Shown in pieces: positions 16,377 through 26,066 of a DNA stretch of 64,000 bases. This DNA comes from Phycisphaerae bacterium (lineage in GTDB: Bacteria > Planctomycetota > Phycisphaerae > UBA1845 > Fen-1342). The notes beneath the pieces are model-generated. The model worked only from the letters and a program-made list of their open reading frames with translations, searched no databases and was not told where the DNA came from. The stretch's first letter is position 1, and every line of letters begins with the position of its first letter. Position numbers and translations under genes: made by a program. The stretch covers positions 1 to 64,000 of the forward strand of contig JAUIEC010000012.1 in the NCBI GenBank assembly GCA_030428945.1. The letters are read 5' to 3'.

Positions 16377-17381
16377 GTGTCACTGCTGCGCATCCTGATG
16401 GTCGCATCCCTGGTCACGCCGGCCCTGGCCGGGAACGACAAACCGCTGCCGCCCCTGCCCGAGGCCGTCACCAGCTTCGGCGCCGCCGCGCTGGGCGACC
16501 ACGTGTACGCCTACGGCGGGCACTCGGGCTCGGCCCACCATTACTCGACCGCCCACCACGGCTACGCCTTCGTCCGCCTGCGTTATCCGGGCGGAAGCGC
16601 GTGGGAAACGCTGCCCTTCGACGTCCCGGCCCAGGGCTTCGGATTCGTCGCCCACGGGCAGCACCTCTATCGCCTCGGCGGGTCGCAGGCCCAGAACGCC
16701 CCCGACGAGGACGAGCGACTGATCTCGCTGGCCAGCGTCGCCCGCTTCGACACCCGCGCCGGCGCCTGGCAGCCCGCCACCCCGCTGCCCGAGCCCCGCT
16801 CGTCGTTCCACGCCGCCGTGGTCGATCACCACGTCTACGTAGCCGGGGGATGGCTGATGCCGGCGGACGGCGGCGACAAGACCTGGCTGAAGACCGCCTG
16901 GCGGGCCGACCTGCGCCGCTGGCCGCTGACCTGGGAAGCCCTGCCGGACCTGCCCGCGCCGCGCCGGGCCCACGCCGCCGCGGCCGCCGGCGGCAGGCTG
17001 ATCCTGCTGGGCGGCATGCATCCGCCCGGCGCGACATCGAGTGCCGTGACGATCTTCGACCCGCGGACCGGGGCCTGGCGCGACGGCGCCGAATACCCCG
17101 GCACCGGCGACATGAAGGGCTTCGGCCTGGCCGCCTGCGTGCGGAACGGCGAACTGCTGGCGAGCGGGTTCGACGGCGGCCTGCACCGCTACGACGTGTC
17201 GAGCGACCGCTGGACGACCACGAAGCTGAAGCCGAGCGAACCGCGTTTCTTCCACTGCCTGGTCGCGTGCGGCCAGGATGTGCTGAGCCTGGGCGGCGCG
17301 ACCCGCGGCGGACATGTCGCCACGGTCGAACGGCTGAAGCCCGCGCCGGTCGAAGAGGCCGCCCGCGGCAGCGACGGATGA
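16377..17381 (+). CDS. Secreted kelch-repeat beta-propeller protein
   Basis: 334 aa, GTG start with GCGAGGAA upstream. Signal peptide LLRILMVASLVTPALAG. Kelch-type repeats run throughout (VYAYGGHSGS, LYRLGGSQAQ, VYVAGGWLMP, LILLGGMHPP, VLSLGGATRG), each with the Gly-Gly turn, about six blades. No catalytic residues are evident; a periplasmic or surface binding role is inferred. It is divergent from murQ and is followed 89 bases later by a PQQ-type propeller gene on the same strand. In N-acetylneuraminate systems a kelch-type mutarotase (NanM) accompanies sugar uptake, but I see nothing specific to NanM here. Confidence 0.85.
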   Translation: MSLLRILMVASLVTPALAGNDKPLPPLPEAVTSFGAAALGDHVYAYGGHSGSAHHYSTAHHGYAFVRLRYPGGSAWETLPFDVPAQGFGFVAHGQHLYRLGGSQAQNAPDEDERLISLASVARFDTRAGAWQPATPLPEPRSSFHAAVVDHHVYVAGGWLMPADGGDKTWLKTAWRADLRRWPLTWEALPDLPAPRRAHAAAAAGGRLILLGGMHPPGATSSAVTIFDPRTGAWRDGAEYPGTGDMKGFGLAACVRNGELLASGFDGGLHRYDVSSDRWTTTKLKPSEPRFFHCLVACGQDVLSLGGATRGGHVATVERLKPAPVEEAARGSDG

Positions 17382-17470
17382 ATCGAACCCGCCCGCATCG
17401 GCGGGTCCCGCGAGCGCCGACCACGTTCGCGTTGCGAAGAACACCGAGCCCGAACCAGAGGCGAAACGAA

Positions 17471-18748
17471 ATGATCAAGCTCATGTTGTGCTGGGCCCTG
17501 CTGACCACCACCGCGTCCGGCGACTGGTCCGGCTTCCGCGGCGACGGGTCCGGCACGTTCGAAGGCAGCCTGCCCACCCGCTGGTCCGACGATGACGGCA
17601 TCGCCTGGCGCACGACGCTGGACGGTTTCGGTCAGTCGGCCCCGATCGTCTGGAAGGACCAGGCCTACGTGACCTGCGTCGAAGGCGCGCAGCAGGAACA
17701 GCGCCTGGTCCATGCGGTCGACCTCGGCACGGGCAAGGTCAGGTGGACCCACCGGATCGAGGCCGGGACCACCGAGAAGAACGACTTCTCGATGGCCCGC
17801 GCGGCCTCGACACCGGTCGCCGACGCGGACGGCGTCTACGTCTTCTTCTCGAGCGGCGAACTGCTCGCGCTGACGCACGACGGCCAGCCCCGCTGGCAGC
17901 GTTCGCTGGTCGAGGACTACGGCCGGATCGAGAACCGCAACGGGCACGGCGCTTCGCTGATCCAGAACGGCGAGACCGTCTTCGTCCTGATGGACGACTC
18001 GGGCCCGTCATACCTGCTGGCGATCGAGAAGAAGACCGGGGAGACCCGCTGGAAGACCGAGCGCACCTCGCGCCGCTCGTGGACCAGCCCGATCTACCTC
18101 GACCGCGGCGCGGACAGCGAAATCGTCGTCAGTTCCAGCGGCACCGTCGACGGCTACGACCCCGCCAGCGGAACGCTGCTCTGGCAGTTGGACGACGTCA
18201 GCGGCAACTCGATCATCTCGGCCACCCCGGTCGGTCGGCACGTGCTGGTCGGGGCCGGGCAGGTGCGGGGCGGCAGTCCCGGTTCGGCGGCGGCCTCGAA
18301 CCGCCTGATCGACCCGCGTGGCAAGGATGACGTCGCGGTCCTCTGGAAGGCCGAGAAGGCCCTCGCCCACTACGCCAGTCCGATGGCCCATCGCGGGCAC
18401 GCCTACTTCGTCAATCGCGTCGGGGTGCTGTACTGCCTCGACCTGAAGACCGGCGAGCAGAAGTACGCCGAGCGGATCGCCGGCGAATGCTGGGCCTCGC
18501 CGATCGCCGCCGGCGATTTCATCTACTTCTTCGGCAAGGACGGCGCGACCTCGGTCATCAAGGCCGGCCCAAGCTTCGAGGTCGTCGCGACCAACGAACT
18601 CGGCGGCGAAACGACCGAGCCTGAACCCGAACCGGAACCCGGCGAGCGCCGCCGCCCGAACCTCGACACGACCGTCCACGGCGTCGCGGCCGCCACGAAC
18701 CGGATCCTGATTCGAACCGGCAAGGAACTGATCTGCGTGGGCGGCTGA
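17471..18748 (+). CDS. Secreted PQQ-like (PQQ_2) beta-propeller protein
   Basis: 425 aa, ATG with AGAGG upstream. Short signal peptide (MLCWALLTTTASG), then the opening WSGFRGDGSGTFEG and repeated propeller blades with the tryptophan-docking pattern (LGTGKVRWTHRIE, GQPRWQRSL, KKTGETRWKTE, PASGTLLWQL, LKTGEQKYAE). Near the C-terminus an acidic-proline tract (about residues 379-387) precedes an Arg-rich stretch. Such proteins are abundant in planctomycetes and are mostly structural, resembling BamB or quinoprotein dehydrogenases without the catalytic site. Role unknown. A second PQQ-like protein with a similar layout is at 27724-29175. Confidence 0.9.
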   Translation: MIKLMLCWALLTTTASGDWSGFRGDGSGTFEGSLPTRWSDDDGIAWRTTLDGFGQSAPIVWKDQAYVTCVEGAQQEQRLVHAVDLGTGKVRWTHRIEAGTTEKNDFSMARAASTPVADADGVYVFFSSGELLALTHDGQPRWQRSLVEDYGRIENRNGHGASLIQNGETVFVLMDDSGPSYLLAIEKKTGETRWKTERTSRRSWTSPIYLDRGADSEIVVSSSGTVDGYDPASGTLLWQLDDVSGNSIISATPVGRHVLVGAGQVRGGSPGSAAASNRLIDPRGKDDVAVLWKAEKALAHYASPMAHRGHAYFVNRVGVLYCLDLKTGEQKYAERIAGECWASPIAAGDFIYFFGKDGATSVIKAGPSFEVVATNELGGETTEPEPEPEPGERRRPNLDTTVHGVAAATNRILIRTGKELICVGG

Positions 18749-18796
18749 CCGCGGCGCTGCGGTCGGATGCCGTCGTCAGAAGTGAGGACCCGCTCG

Positions 18797-19897
18797 ATGC
18801 GTCCTGTCCGCCTTGTGCCACTCGCGCTGGCTGCCCTGCTGGTCGCCGGACTGAGCGGCTGCGCCGCCGGAGATCGCCAGGCCGTTGACCCGCAACTGTC
18901 GGTCGACACGCTGCATCCCGCCCCCGAGGACTATGCCCGCAGGCGGATCGGCACCGCGCCGTACACGCTGCCGCCGCACGCGAAGTTCCTGAAGGGCGTC
19001 CGCATCTGCCTGAACCCCGGACACGGCGGCGATGCCGCCCAGCGCGGCTTCAAGCGCGGTCCGACCGGCGTTCGCGAGGCCGAAGTCAACCTGCGGGTCG
19101 CCCTCTACCTGGCCGACCTGCTGCGAGCCGCCGGGGCCGAGGTCCTGCTGACCCGCACCAGCGACGTCGAACTGCGCTACGCCGAGCGGGCCCGGATCGG
19201 CAACGAGTGGCCGGCCGACCTGTTCATCGCCCTGCACCACAACGCGATCAGCAGCAAGCCGGAGGTCAACTACACGACGGTCTGGTATCACGAGACGGTT
19301 GACCATCGTCCGTCGAATCTCGACCTGGCCCGCTACCTCTCCGACGGGCTGATTGACGCGCTCGGACTGGAACTGAAGACCGCGGTCCCGCTGAAGAGTG
19401 ACCAGTTGATGTACGCCGACGGGTTCGCCGTGCTGCGCCACGCCGAGGTGACGGCCGCCCTGACCGAGTCCTCGTTCTACACGAATCCGGAAGAGGAACA
19501 GCGCCTGCGGCGCCCGGAGTACAACCTGCGCGAGGCCTACGGTCTGTTCGTCGGCCTGTGCCGGTACGCCCTGGCGGGCCTGCCGCGGGCGGCCCTGGTC
19601 GATCCGCCCGACGGGCGCCTCGCGCCGGACCAGCGCGCGATCGTGCTGGAACTCGACGACGGGCTGCGTGGGCGCGGCGCGTGGGGGCACGAACGCTGCA
19701 TGATCCTGCGCGACACGCTGGCCGTGCGGGTCAATGGCGAGCCGGCGGAGTTCGTGTTCGACGATGACGGCACGCGTTACGAACTGCGCGTCGAACTGCC
19801 GCCGCTCGCGACCGGCACGCACGAGGTCGAGGTGCAGTTTCAGAACATGTACAAGAACTCGGTGCTGAATCCGCACCTCCGCATCCAGCGACCGTAG
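18797..19897 (+). CDS. N-acetylmuramoyl-L-alanine amidase (Amidase_3), lipoprotein
   Basis: 366 aa from the ATG at 18797 (AGGA eight bases upstream; ten further upstream codons lack a site). Lipobox LSGC after LALAALLVAG, so a membrane-anchored periplasmic enzyme. The Amidase_3 domain spans about residues 65-255 with the zinc ligands and catalytic Glu all present: NPGHGGD, REAEVNLRVA, ALHHNAIS and ALTESSFYTN. It cleaves the amide between MurNAc and L-Ala of peptidoglycan. The C-terminal 100 residues form an all-beta region (IVLELDDGLRG, VRVNGEPAEFVFDDDG). It precedes a GNAT gene by 20 bases and anmK lies four genes on, consistent with wall recycling. Confidence 0.93.
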   Translation: MRPVRLVPLALAALLVAGLSGCAAGDRQAVDPQLSVDTLHPAPEDYARRRIGTAPYTLPPHAKFLKGVRICLNPGHGGDAAQRGFKRGPTGVREAEVNLRVALYLADLLRAAGAEVLLTRTSDVELRYAERARIGNEWPADLFIALHHNAISSKPEVNYTTVWYHETVDHRPSNLDLARYLSDGLIDALGLELKTAVPLKSDQLMYADGFAVLRHAEVTAALTESSFYTNPEEEQRLRRPEYNLREAYGLFVGLCRYALAGLPRAALVDPPDGRLAPDQRAIVLELDDGLRGRGAWGHERCMILRDTLAVRVNGEPAEFVFDDDGTRYELRVELPPLATGTHEVEVQFQNMYKNSVLNPHLRIQRP

Positions 19898-19917
19898 GCC
19901 CAATAGAGGATGCGACC

Positions 19918-20838
19918 ATGAGCGCTCCGCACGTACGGCCGGCGCGGCCGGAGGATCTGGGCGCGCTGACAGCCCTGCTGTCCGACGCCCTTCCGGGTGA
20001 GCACTTCTCGCAGGAACTGCTCCGGGAGAAGCTGTTTCCCGATGCCTGGCCGCCGGGCAAGGACGGGACCGTCCTGCTGGCCGAGCAGGACGGGCAGGTC
20101 ATCGGGATGCAGCAGGGTGTCCACGCCCGGGACAAGGGCTGGCTCGGACTGATGGCCGTCGCGGCTTCCGCCCGGCGTCGCGGGATCGCCCGGGGACTGG
20201 CACAGCAGGTCATCGACGCCTGGCCGGAGACGGTTTCCGAGATCGAGGTGCTGGCGATTCCGGGCAACTACTTCTACCCCGGCCTGGATCCGCGGCTGAC
20301 GGGGGCGCTGTGTTTCGTCGAAGCGCTCGGGTTCGAGCGTTTCCGCGACTGCGTCAACCTGGTCGCGGGACTCGAGCATCCCTTTCCGACCGATGCCGAG
20401 GAGACCCGCCTGGCCGCCGCGGGGGTGCGGGTCCGGCGGGCGACGCCGGACGACGACGACCTGCTGGTGCGGTTCTTCGACGCGCAGTTCGGGGCCGACT
20501 GGCTCTACGAGGCCCGCCTGGCATTCGCGAACCCGCAGCCCTGCCTGCACCTGGCGCTGCGGGACGGAGAACTGCTCGGATTCTCGGCCCATTCGACGCA
20601 GAACCGGGCCTGGGGCTTCTTCGGACCGATGGGCACGGCGCCGGCGGCGCGCGGACTCGGAATCGGGCGGGTGCTGCTGTGGCACTGCCTGAACGACCTG
20701 CGGGCCGAGGGTCACCGATCGGCCGTAATCCCCTGGGTGGGCCCGATTTCCTTCTACCACTTAGCGGTGGGTGCCGTCGTGGAAAGGGTGTTCTGGCGGT
20801 ATCGTCGAGATCGTGTCCGAAAAAAAGCGGATCATTGA
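19918..20838 (+). CDS. GNAT-family N-acetyltransferase (two GNAT-like domains)
   Basis: 306 aa, ATG with AGAGGATGCGACC upstream. Opens HVRPARPEDLGALTALLSDA, a GNAT start; residues about 80-110 carry the acetyl-CoA motif (LMAVAASARRRGIARGLAQQVID). A second half (VRRATPDDDDLLVRFF ... GPMGTAPAARGLGIGRVLLWHCL) repeats the fold with its own R/Q-x-x-G-x-G/A-type loop. The substrate is not predictable. It ends 78 bases before the pseudopilin gene, with a likely promoter between. Confidence 0.88.
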   Translation: MSAPHVRPARPEDLGALTALLSDALPGEHFSQELLREKLFPDAWPPGKDGTVLLAEQDGQVIGMQQGVHARDKGWLGLMAVAASARRRGIARGLAQQVIDAWPETVSEIEVLAIPGNYFYPGLDPRLTGALCFVEALGFERFRDCVNLVAGLEHPFPTDAEETRLAAAGVRVRRATPDDDDLLVRFFDAQFGADWLYEARLAFANPQPCLHLALRDGELLGFSAHSTQNRAWGFFGPMGTAPAARGLGIGRVLLWHCLNDLRAEGHRSAVIPWVGPISFYHLAVGAVVERVFWRYRRDRVRKKADH

Positions 20839-20860
20839 TGAAAACGTTTCCGATCTTTGT

Positions 20861-20866
20861 TATATA
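20861..20866 (+). promoter_or_regulatory. Candidate -10 for the pseudopilin-anmK-kinase genes
   Basis: TATATA in an unusually AT-rich patch (20839-20875) 51 bases before the pseudopilin ATG. No convincing -35 at 16-18 bases; TGAAAA at 16 bases is the nearest. Base composition is the main reason for the call. Confidence 0.4.
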
Positions 20867-20916
20867 ACGAAGTAGAGGCACGCGGAACGTGCCCGGCGAC
20901 GTACCGAGGTGTGGTC

Positions 20917-21933
20917 ATGAGGAAGCGAAACGGTTTCACGCTGATTGAACTGCTGGTGGTGGTTGCGATCATCGCCCTGCTGATCTCGATCCTGCTGCCT
21001 GGTCTGCGCAGTGCGCGGGAGCAGGCCAAGAGCGTGAAGTGCCTGGCGAACCTGCGGTCCCTTGCCCAGGGCGCAATCCTGTACGCGACCGGGAACGACG
21101 ATCGTCTGCCCGGCGCGCTGCACCCGGCCGTGTACCGCAACCAGGGCATCGACGCGTACCTGAACGACACGTTGCGGAACTACAGCCAGTCGCAGGCCGA
21201 GTACCTGCAGCAGCGGCAGTTGACGCACATGCTGCGAGCGACGCTGAACGACAGTTCCAGCTTTGAGAACAGCATCACCGACCAGATCGCAACCTGCCCG
21301 ACGATGGCCGGCATCGTTTCGGACCAGCACTTCGACGACTTCGTGCGGGCTTTCCCGACCAAGCGGGCGGCGCATCCGACGCACTACTCGCTGAACAACG
21401 TCGGCGCCTTCGGTGAACAGGGTGGCGCGCTGGGCGGCCTGCGGGTCACCAAGCTCGATTACTACTTCGGGTACAGTCCGTCCGATCCGAGCGACACCTC
21501 GCAGCAAGGCGAAGCACGCTCCAACCCGCCCGAACGACTGGCCGGCATTCCGCGCCCGGCCGAAGAGTGGATGATTGCCGACTCCTGGTATCGCCCGCGC
21601 TCGGGCAACCCGCCGGAGTTGCAGCAGGAAGGCCCGTACCAGTGGGGCTGGACCGGCGAATCGCTGCCGAACTTCGCTCCGCACGGAACCTTCCGGGCGT
21701 ACTCGTTCTTCGAGAACAGCGGCACGCGAAACACCGACTCTGCCGCGCTGCGAACCGCGCAGGCGGACGGTGCCACCAATACAGTCTTCTTCGACGGGCA
21801 CGCCGCCGCGGTGAAGTCGAAGGTCTTCGTCGTGAACGGGTTCGAGTTGCTGTATGGCTTCCCGGGAACGGTGAACCCCGCGAAGATCAGCCCTCCGGCC
21901 AACAACAACATCTGGATGGGCTACTGGAAGTAA
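20917..21933 (+). CDS. Type II secretion/pilus pseudopilin-like protein with H-X9-DG domain
   Basis: 338 aa from the ATG at 20917, with GAGG seven bases upstream. The N-terminus [20 protein letters not shown] is a prepilin peptidase site (cleavage G|FTLIE) followed by one hydrophobic helix. The C-terminal region has the motif [13 protein letters not shown] typical of the prepilin-type H-X9-DG (DUF1559-related) proteins that are numerous in planctomycetes. The central region (about 60-300) is not recognised. Only nine bases separate it from anmK, so the two are probably co-transcribed, though their functions have no obvious link. Confidence 0.92.
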   Translation: MRKRNGFTLIELLVVVAIIALLISILLPGLRSAREQAKSVKCLANLRSLAQGAILYATGNDDRLPGALHPAVYRNQGIDAYLNDTLRNYSQSQAEYLQQRQLTHMLRATLNDSSSFENSITDQIATCPTMAGIVSDQHFDDFVRAFPTKRAAHPTHYSLNNVGAFGEQGGALGGLRVTKLDYYFGYSPSDPSDTSQQGEARSNPPERLAGIPRPAEEWMIADSWYRPRSGNPPELQQEGPYQWGWTGESLPNFAPHGTFRAYSFFENSGTRNTDSAALRTAQADGATNTVFFDGHAAAVKSKVFVVNGFELLYGFPGTVNPAKISPPANNNIWMGYWK

Positions 21934-21942
21934 GCCGGCCAC

Positions 21943-23031
21943 GTGATCACGGCCCTGGGGCTGATGAGCGGAACGTCTCTGGACGGCATCGATGCCGCCC
22001 TGCTGACGACCGATGGCGAATCCTCGCTGTCCTTCGGCCCGACCGCGACCTACGACTACGCCCGACACGATCGTGATCTGTTGCGCGCCGCGCTCGATGC
22101 GGCCTGCAACTGGGATCACGCCACCCCGCCGCCCGAACTGCTGACCCGGGCGGCCGAGGTTGTCACCCGCACGCACATCGCGGCCGTCCGCGACTTCAGC
22201 GCCACCCGCCAGACACCGGAACTGATCGGCCTGCACGGGCAGACGCTCGTGCATCGCCCGGCCGCCGGTTTCTCGCTGCAGGTCGGCGACGGGCAGCGCC
22301 TCGCGGATGCCTCCGGGGTGCCGGTGATCAGCGACTTCCGGCAGGCGGACCTGCGAGCCGGCGGCCAGGGCGCTCCGCTCGCCCCGCTGTTCCACGAGGT
22401 GCTCGTTCGCCGGGCAGGCCTGCGTGAGGCCGCGGTGGTCAACATCGGCGGGGTCGCGAATGTGACCTTTGTCGGCAGCGGCCCGCCGATCGCGTTCGAC
22501 ACCGGTCCCGGCAACGCCCTGCTCGATGACTGGGCCGCACGCCACACCGGACGCCCGATCGATCTCGACGGGGCGCTCGCGCGATCCGGCCAGGTGCAGC
22601 CCGACGTGCTCGCGCGGATGCTGGGCGATCCGTACTACGCCGCCGCTCCGCCCAAGTCGCTCGATCGACTCGACTTTTCCGCCGCCCCGCTGGACGGTCT
22701 GTCGGCCGAGGACGGCGCGGCCACGCTGACCGCGCTGACGGCCGAGAGCATTGCCGGGTCGGCCCGGCTGATCGACCGCGAGGTTCCCGCGTGGATCCTG
22801 ACCGGGGGCGGGCGTCGCAACCCGGCCCTGCTGGCAGCGCTGCGGGCCAGGCTTGGACACGACGCGGTCCGCGTGGCCGAGCAGGTCGGCTGGGACGGTG
22901 ATGCGCTGGAGGCGCAGTTGTTCGGCTGGCTGGCGGTCCGCAGCGTGCGTGGCCTGCCGCTCAGTCTGCCGAGCACGACGGGCGTGGCCGTCGCGACCTG
23001 TGGCGGCGTGCGGCATACGCCGGGCGGCTGA
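21943..23031 (+). CDS. anmK: Anhydro-N-acetylmuramic acid kinase
   Basis: 362 aa, GTG start, no strong ribosome binding site, nine bases after the pseudopilin stop. AnmK hydrolyses the 1,6-anhydro ring and phosphorylates anhydro-MurNAc to MurNAc-6-phosphate, the MurQ substrate. Signatures: N-terminal LGLMSGTSLDGIDAAL, LIGLHGQTLVHRP, DFRQADLRAGGQGAPLAP, VVNIGGVANVTF, FDTGPGNALLDDW and WILTGGGRRNPAL, covering ATP and sugar sites of the ASKHA fold. Length is normal (about 360-380). Anhydro-MurNAc comes from lytic transglycosylases, none of which is recognised here. Confidence 0.96.
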   Translation: MITALGLMSGTSLDGIDAALLTTDGESSLSFGPTATYDYARHDRDLLRAALDAACNWDHATPPPELLTRAAEVVTRTHIAAVRDFSATRQTPELIGLHGQTLVHRPAAGFSLQVGDGQRLADASGVPVISDFRQADLRAGGQGAPLAPLFHEVLVRRAGLREAAVVNIGGVANVTFVGSGPPIAFDTGPGNALLDDWAARHTGRPIDLDGALARSGQVQPDVLARMLGDPYYAAAPPKSLDRLDFSAAPLDGLSAEDGAATLTALTAESIAGSARLIDREVPAWILTGGGRRNPALLAALRARLGHDAVRVAEQVGWDGDALEAQLFGWLAVRSVRGLPLSLPSTTGVAVATCGGVRHTPGG

Positions 23032-23037
23032 TCCGCG

Positions 23038-23043
23038 TATACT
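23038..23043 (+). promoter_or_regulatory. Candidate -10 just before the kinase GTG
   Basis: TATACT six bases before the GTG at 23050, in the 18-base gap after anmK. If used, transcription would begin at or next to the start codon, giving a leaderless mRNA. No ribosome binding site is visible before that GTG, which fits; the -35 region is weak. Confidence 0.35.
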
Positions 23044-23049
23044 CCGGGC

Positions 23050-24234
23050 GTGAGTGAAGTCCTTCAGAGCGTTGCCCAGTACGTGCAGTTCGGGAAGACG
23101 GAGCAGGCCGCGGTCCGGCGGCTGGCCCCGATCCTGAAGCCACACCTGCCGGACGTCGTCGCGCAGTTCTACGCGCGAATCGACGCCCACCCCGAGACGC
23201 GCGCGATCTTCATCAACGACGCGCAGGCGGCCCGGCTGCGGGCGCACTTCGCGAAGTGGCTCGAAACGCTGCTGGAAGGCCCCTACGACGCGGCCTACGC
23301 CCTGCAGCGGGCCCGGATCGGCGACGCCCACGTGCGGGTCGGCCTGCCGCAGCATTACATGTTCGCGGCCCTGCAGGTCGTCTGGGAAGCGCTCAGTCGG
23401 CACGTGCTGGCCAGTTCGCTGCCCGACCGCGACCAGGCACTGATCAGCCTGCAGCGACTCTTCACGATCGAAGTCAGCCTGATGCTGGAGGCCTACAAGA
23501 ACCGCTACACCGAGCGGATCACCGAGCTGGAGCGGGCCACCCTGCGGGAGCAGTTGTCGCGGGTCGAGCACCTGGCCGAGATCGGTCAACTGGCCGCCTC
23601 GCTGGCGCACGAGATCAAGAACCCGCTGGCCGGCATCAGCGGCGCGATCCAGGTGATCCAGGCGGGACTGCCGGCCGACGACGAGCGGCGTGAGATTCTC
23701 GAGGAGGTCCTGCGGCAGGTCCGCCGGGTGGACGGCACGGTCCGGGATCTGCTGGCGTACGCCCGCCCGCGTGAGCTGGACATTCGTCGCTGTGATCTGC
23801 GCGAGGTGATTTCGCATTGCCTGTCGCTGCTGCGGCGCGAGCCGACCTGTGCCCGGGTGCAGTTGAACACCGACGAGCTTGACTACCCGGACGAGTTGCG
23901 GGCCGACCAGAATCAGCTCGAGCAACTGCTGGTGAACCTGCTGTTGAACGCGGCCCAGGCGACGCGCGACGGCGGAACCGTTTCGCTGCGGAGCGCGTTG
24001 TCGGAGACGCACTGCACCCTGGAGGTGCAGGACGAGGGTCCGGGCTTCACGGAGGACACGCTGGCCCGGGCGTGCGAACCGTTCTTCACGACGAAGGCCC
24101 GCGGGACCGGCCTCGGTCTGGCGATCGTGCGGCGGATTGTCGAGACGCACAACGGTACCCTGGAACTGACCAACGCGCCGGCCGGCGGAGGCCTGGTGCG
24201 GGTGCAGCTACCTCTGACAAGCAGACAGAGTTGA
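23050..24234 (+). CDS. Globin-coupled sensor histidine kinase (NtrB-like)
   Basis: 394 aa, GTG start. Residues about 5-155 are a protoglobin/globin-coupled sensor domain: FYARIDAHPETRAIF, and RARIGDAHVRVGLPQHYM in which H94 is the expected proximal heme ligand. A helical linker (YTERITELERATLREQL) leads to the HisKA dimerisation helix with phospho-acceptor H187 (LAHEIKNPLAG) and a HATPase_c domain: N-box near 298 (LLVNLLLNAAQAT), DEGPGF, TTKARGTGLGLAIV. No transmembrane segment, so cytoplasmic. By family such domains bind O2, CO or NO at heme and control the output. It lies five bases before an NtrC-type regulator, its obvious partner. Confidence 0.93.
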   Translation: MSEVLQSVAQYVQFGKTEQAAVRRLAPILKPHLPDVVAQFYARIDAHPETRAIFINDAQAARLRAHFAKWLETLLEGPYDAAYALQRARIGDAHVRVGLPQHYMFAALQVVWEALSRHVLASSLPDRDQALISLQRLFTIEVSLMLEAYKNRYTERITELERATLREQLSRVEHLAEIGQLAASLAHEIKNPLAGISGAIQVIQAGLPADDERREILEEVLRQVRRVDGTVRDLLAYARPRELDIRRCDLREVISHCLSLLRREPTCARVQLNTDELDYPDELRADQNQLEQLLVNLLLNAAQATRDGGTVSLRSALSETHCTLEVQDEGPGFTEDTLARACEPFFTTKARGTGLGLAIVRRIVETHNGTLELTNAPAGGGLVRVQLPLTSRQS

Positions 24235-24239
24235 ACGGC

Positions 24240-25619
<1,380 letters not shown>

Positions 25620-25622
25620 GAC

Positions 25623-25638
25623 CGCGCAGACCTGCGCG
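25623..25638 (+). promoter_or_regulatory. Candidate enhancer (UAS) dyad for the NtrC-type regulator
   Basis: CGCGCAG-AC-CTGCGCG is a perfect 7-bp inverted repeat with a two-base centre. It lies about 98 bases upstream of the start expected from the sigma-54 promoter at 25702, the usual distance for Fis-HTH activators. No T-run follows, so a terminator is less likely. Confidence 0.5.
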
Positions 25639-25701
25639 ACCTGCCCCAGAGCGTTTCGGCCGGTCCCCCCGCTTCGGTCCCCTGCGAAGTCCTCGGGTGG
25701 C

Positions 25702-25716
25702 TGGCACGCGGCTTGC
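25702..25716 (+). promoter_or_regulatory. Sigma-54 promoter
   Basis: TGGCAC (25702-25707), five bases, then TTGC (25713-25716) match the -24/-12 consensus TGGCAC-N5-TTGC in all ten positions. Transcription should begin near 25728, about 48 bases before the DUF2934 start. I saw no other match of this quality in a by-eye scan of the window. Confidence 0.75.
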
Positions 25717-25775
25717 CCCCTCCCTGCTGTCGGAGTGCCGGACGTGTATCCGGGGTCCGGCGGAAGGAGCTGGTC

Positions 25776-26066
25776 ATGGCAACCGCGGCCCCGCGCAGAA
25801 AACGCCGAAAATCCGAGCGCGTTTCGACGGCCGGGCCCGAGCCGCAGGCGGTGGAACGGGTGCCGGTTCGCGAGGCGGGTCTGCTCCCGGAGTCGCCGGA
25901 GGGGTTCCAGCCGGAGCCGCGGCCGACCCGCCAGCAGGTCCGCGAGCGGGCCTATCTGTACTACCTGGCCCGGGCCGGTGCCCCGGGGGATGCGTTCAGT
26001 GACTGGGTGCGTGCCGAGCGGGACCTGCGGGCCGAGATGCGTCGCGGGGGGGAGGCAGACGGGTGA
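25776..26066 (+). CDS. DUF2934 domain protein
   Basis: 96 aa, ATG with GGAAGGAG upstream. A basic N-terminus (RRKRRKSER) and a proline/glutamate-rich linker precede a DUF2934 domain at about 50-90 (QQVRERAYLYYLARAGAPGDAFSDWVRAERDL), a small helical domain of unknown function common in stress-associated genes. Start preferred over in-frame codons upstream because of the ribosome binding site and because those would lie before the predicted transcription start. The stop overlaps the next gene start (GTGA). Confidence 0.88.
   Translation: MATAAPRRKRRKSERVSTAGPEPQAVERVPVREAGLLPESPEGFQPEPRPTRQQVRERAYLYYLARAGAPGDAFSDWVRAERDLRAEMRRGGEADG

Noticed and set aside
16377..17381. NanM-type sialate mutarotase
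   Set aside because: Only the generic kelch fold supports this; no sialic acid genes are nearby and the SSS carrier is next to murQ, not nan genes.
20860..24150. A 1096-codon open frame on the minus strand across pseudopilin, anmK and the kinase
   Set aside because: It crosses three well-supported genes and their ribosome binding sites, and its translation is low-complexity Arg/Gln/Val/Asp typical of antisense frames here.
23050..24234. Transmembrane sensor kinase
   Set aside because: There is no hydrophobic segment; the N-terminal domain is a soluble globin-type sensor.
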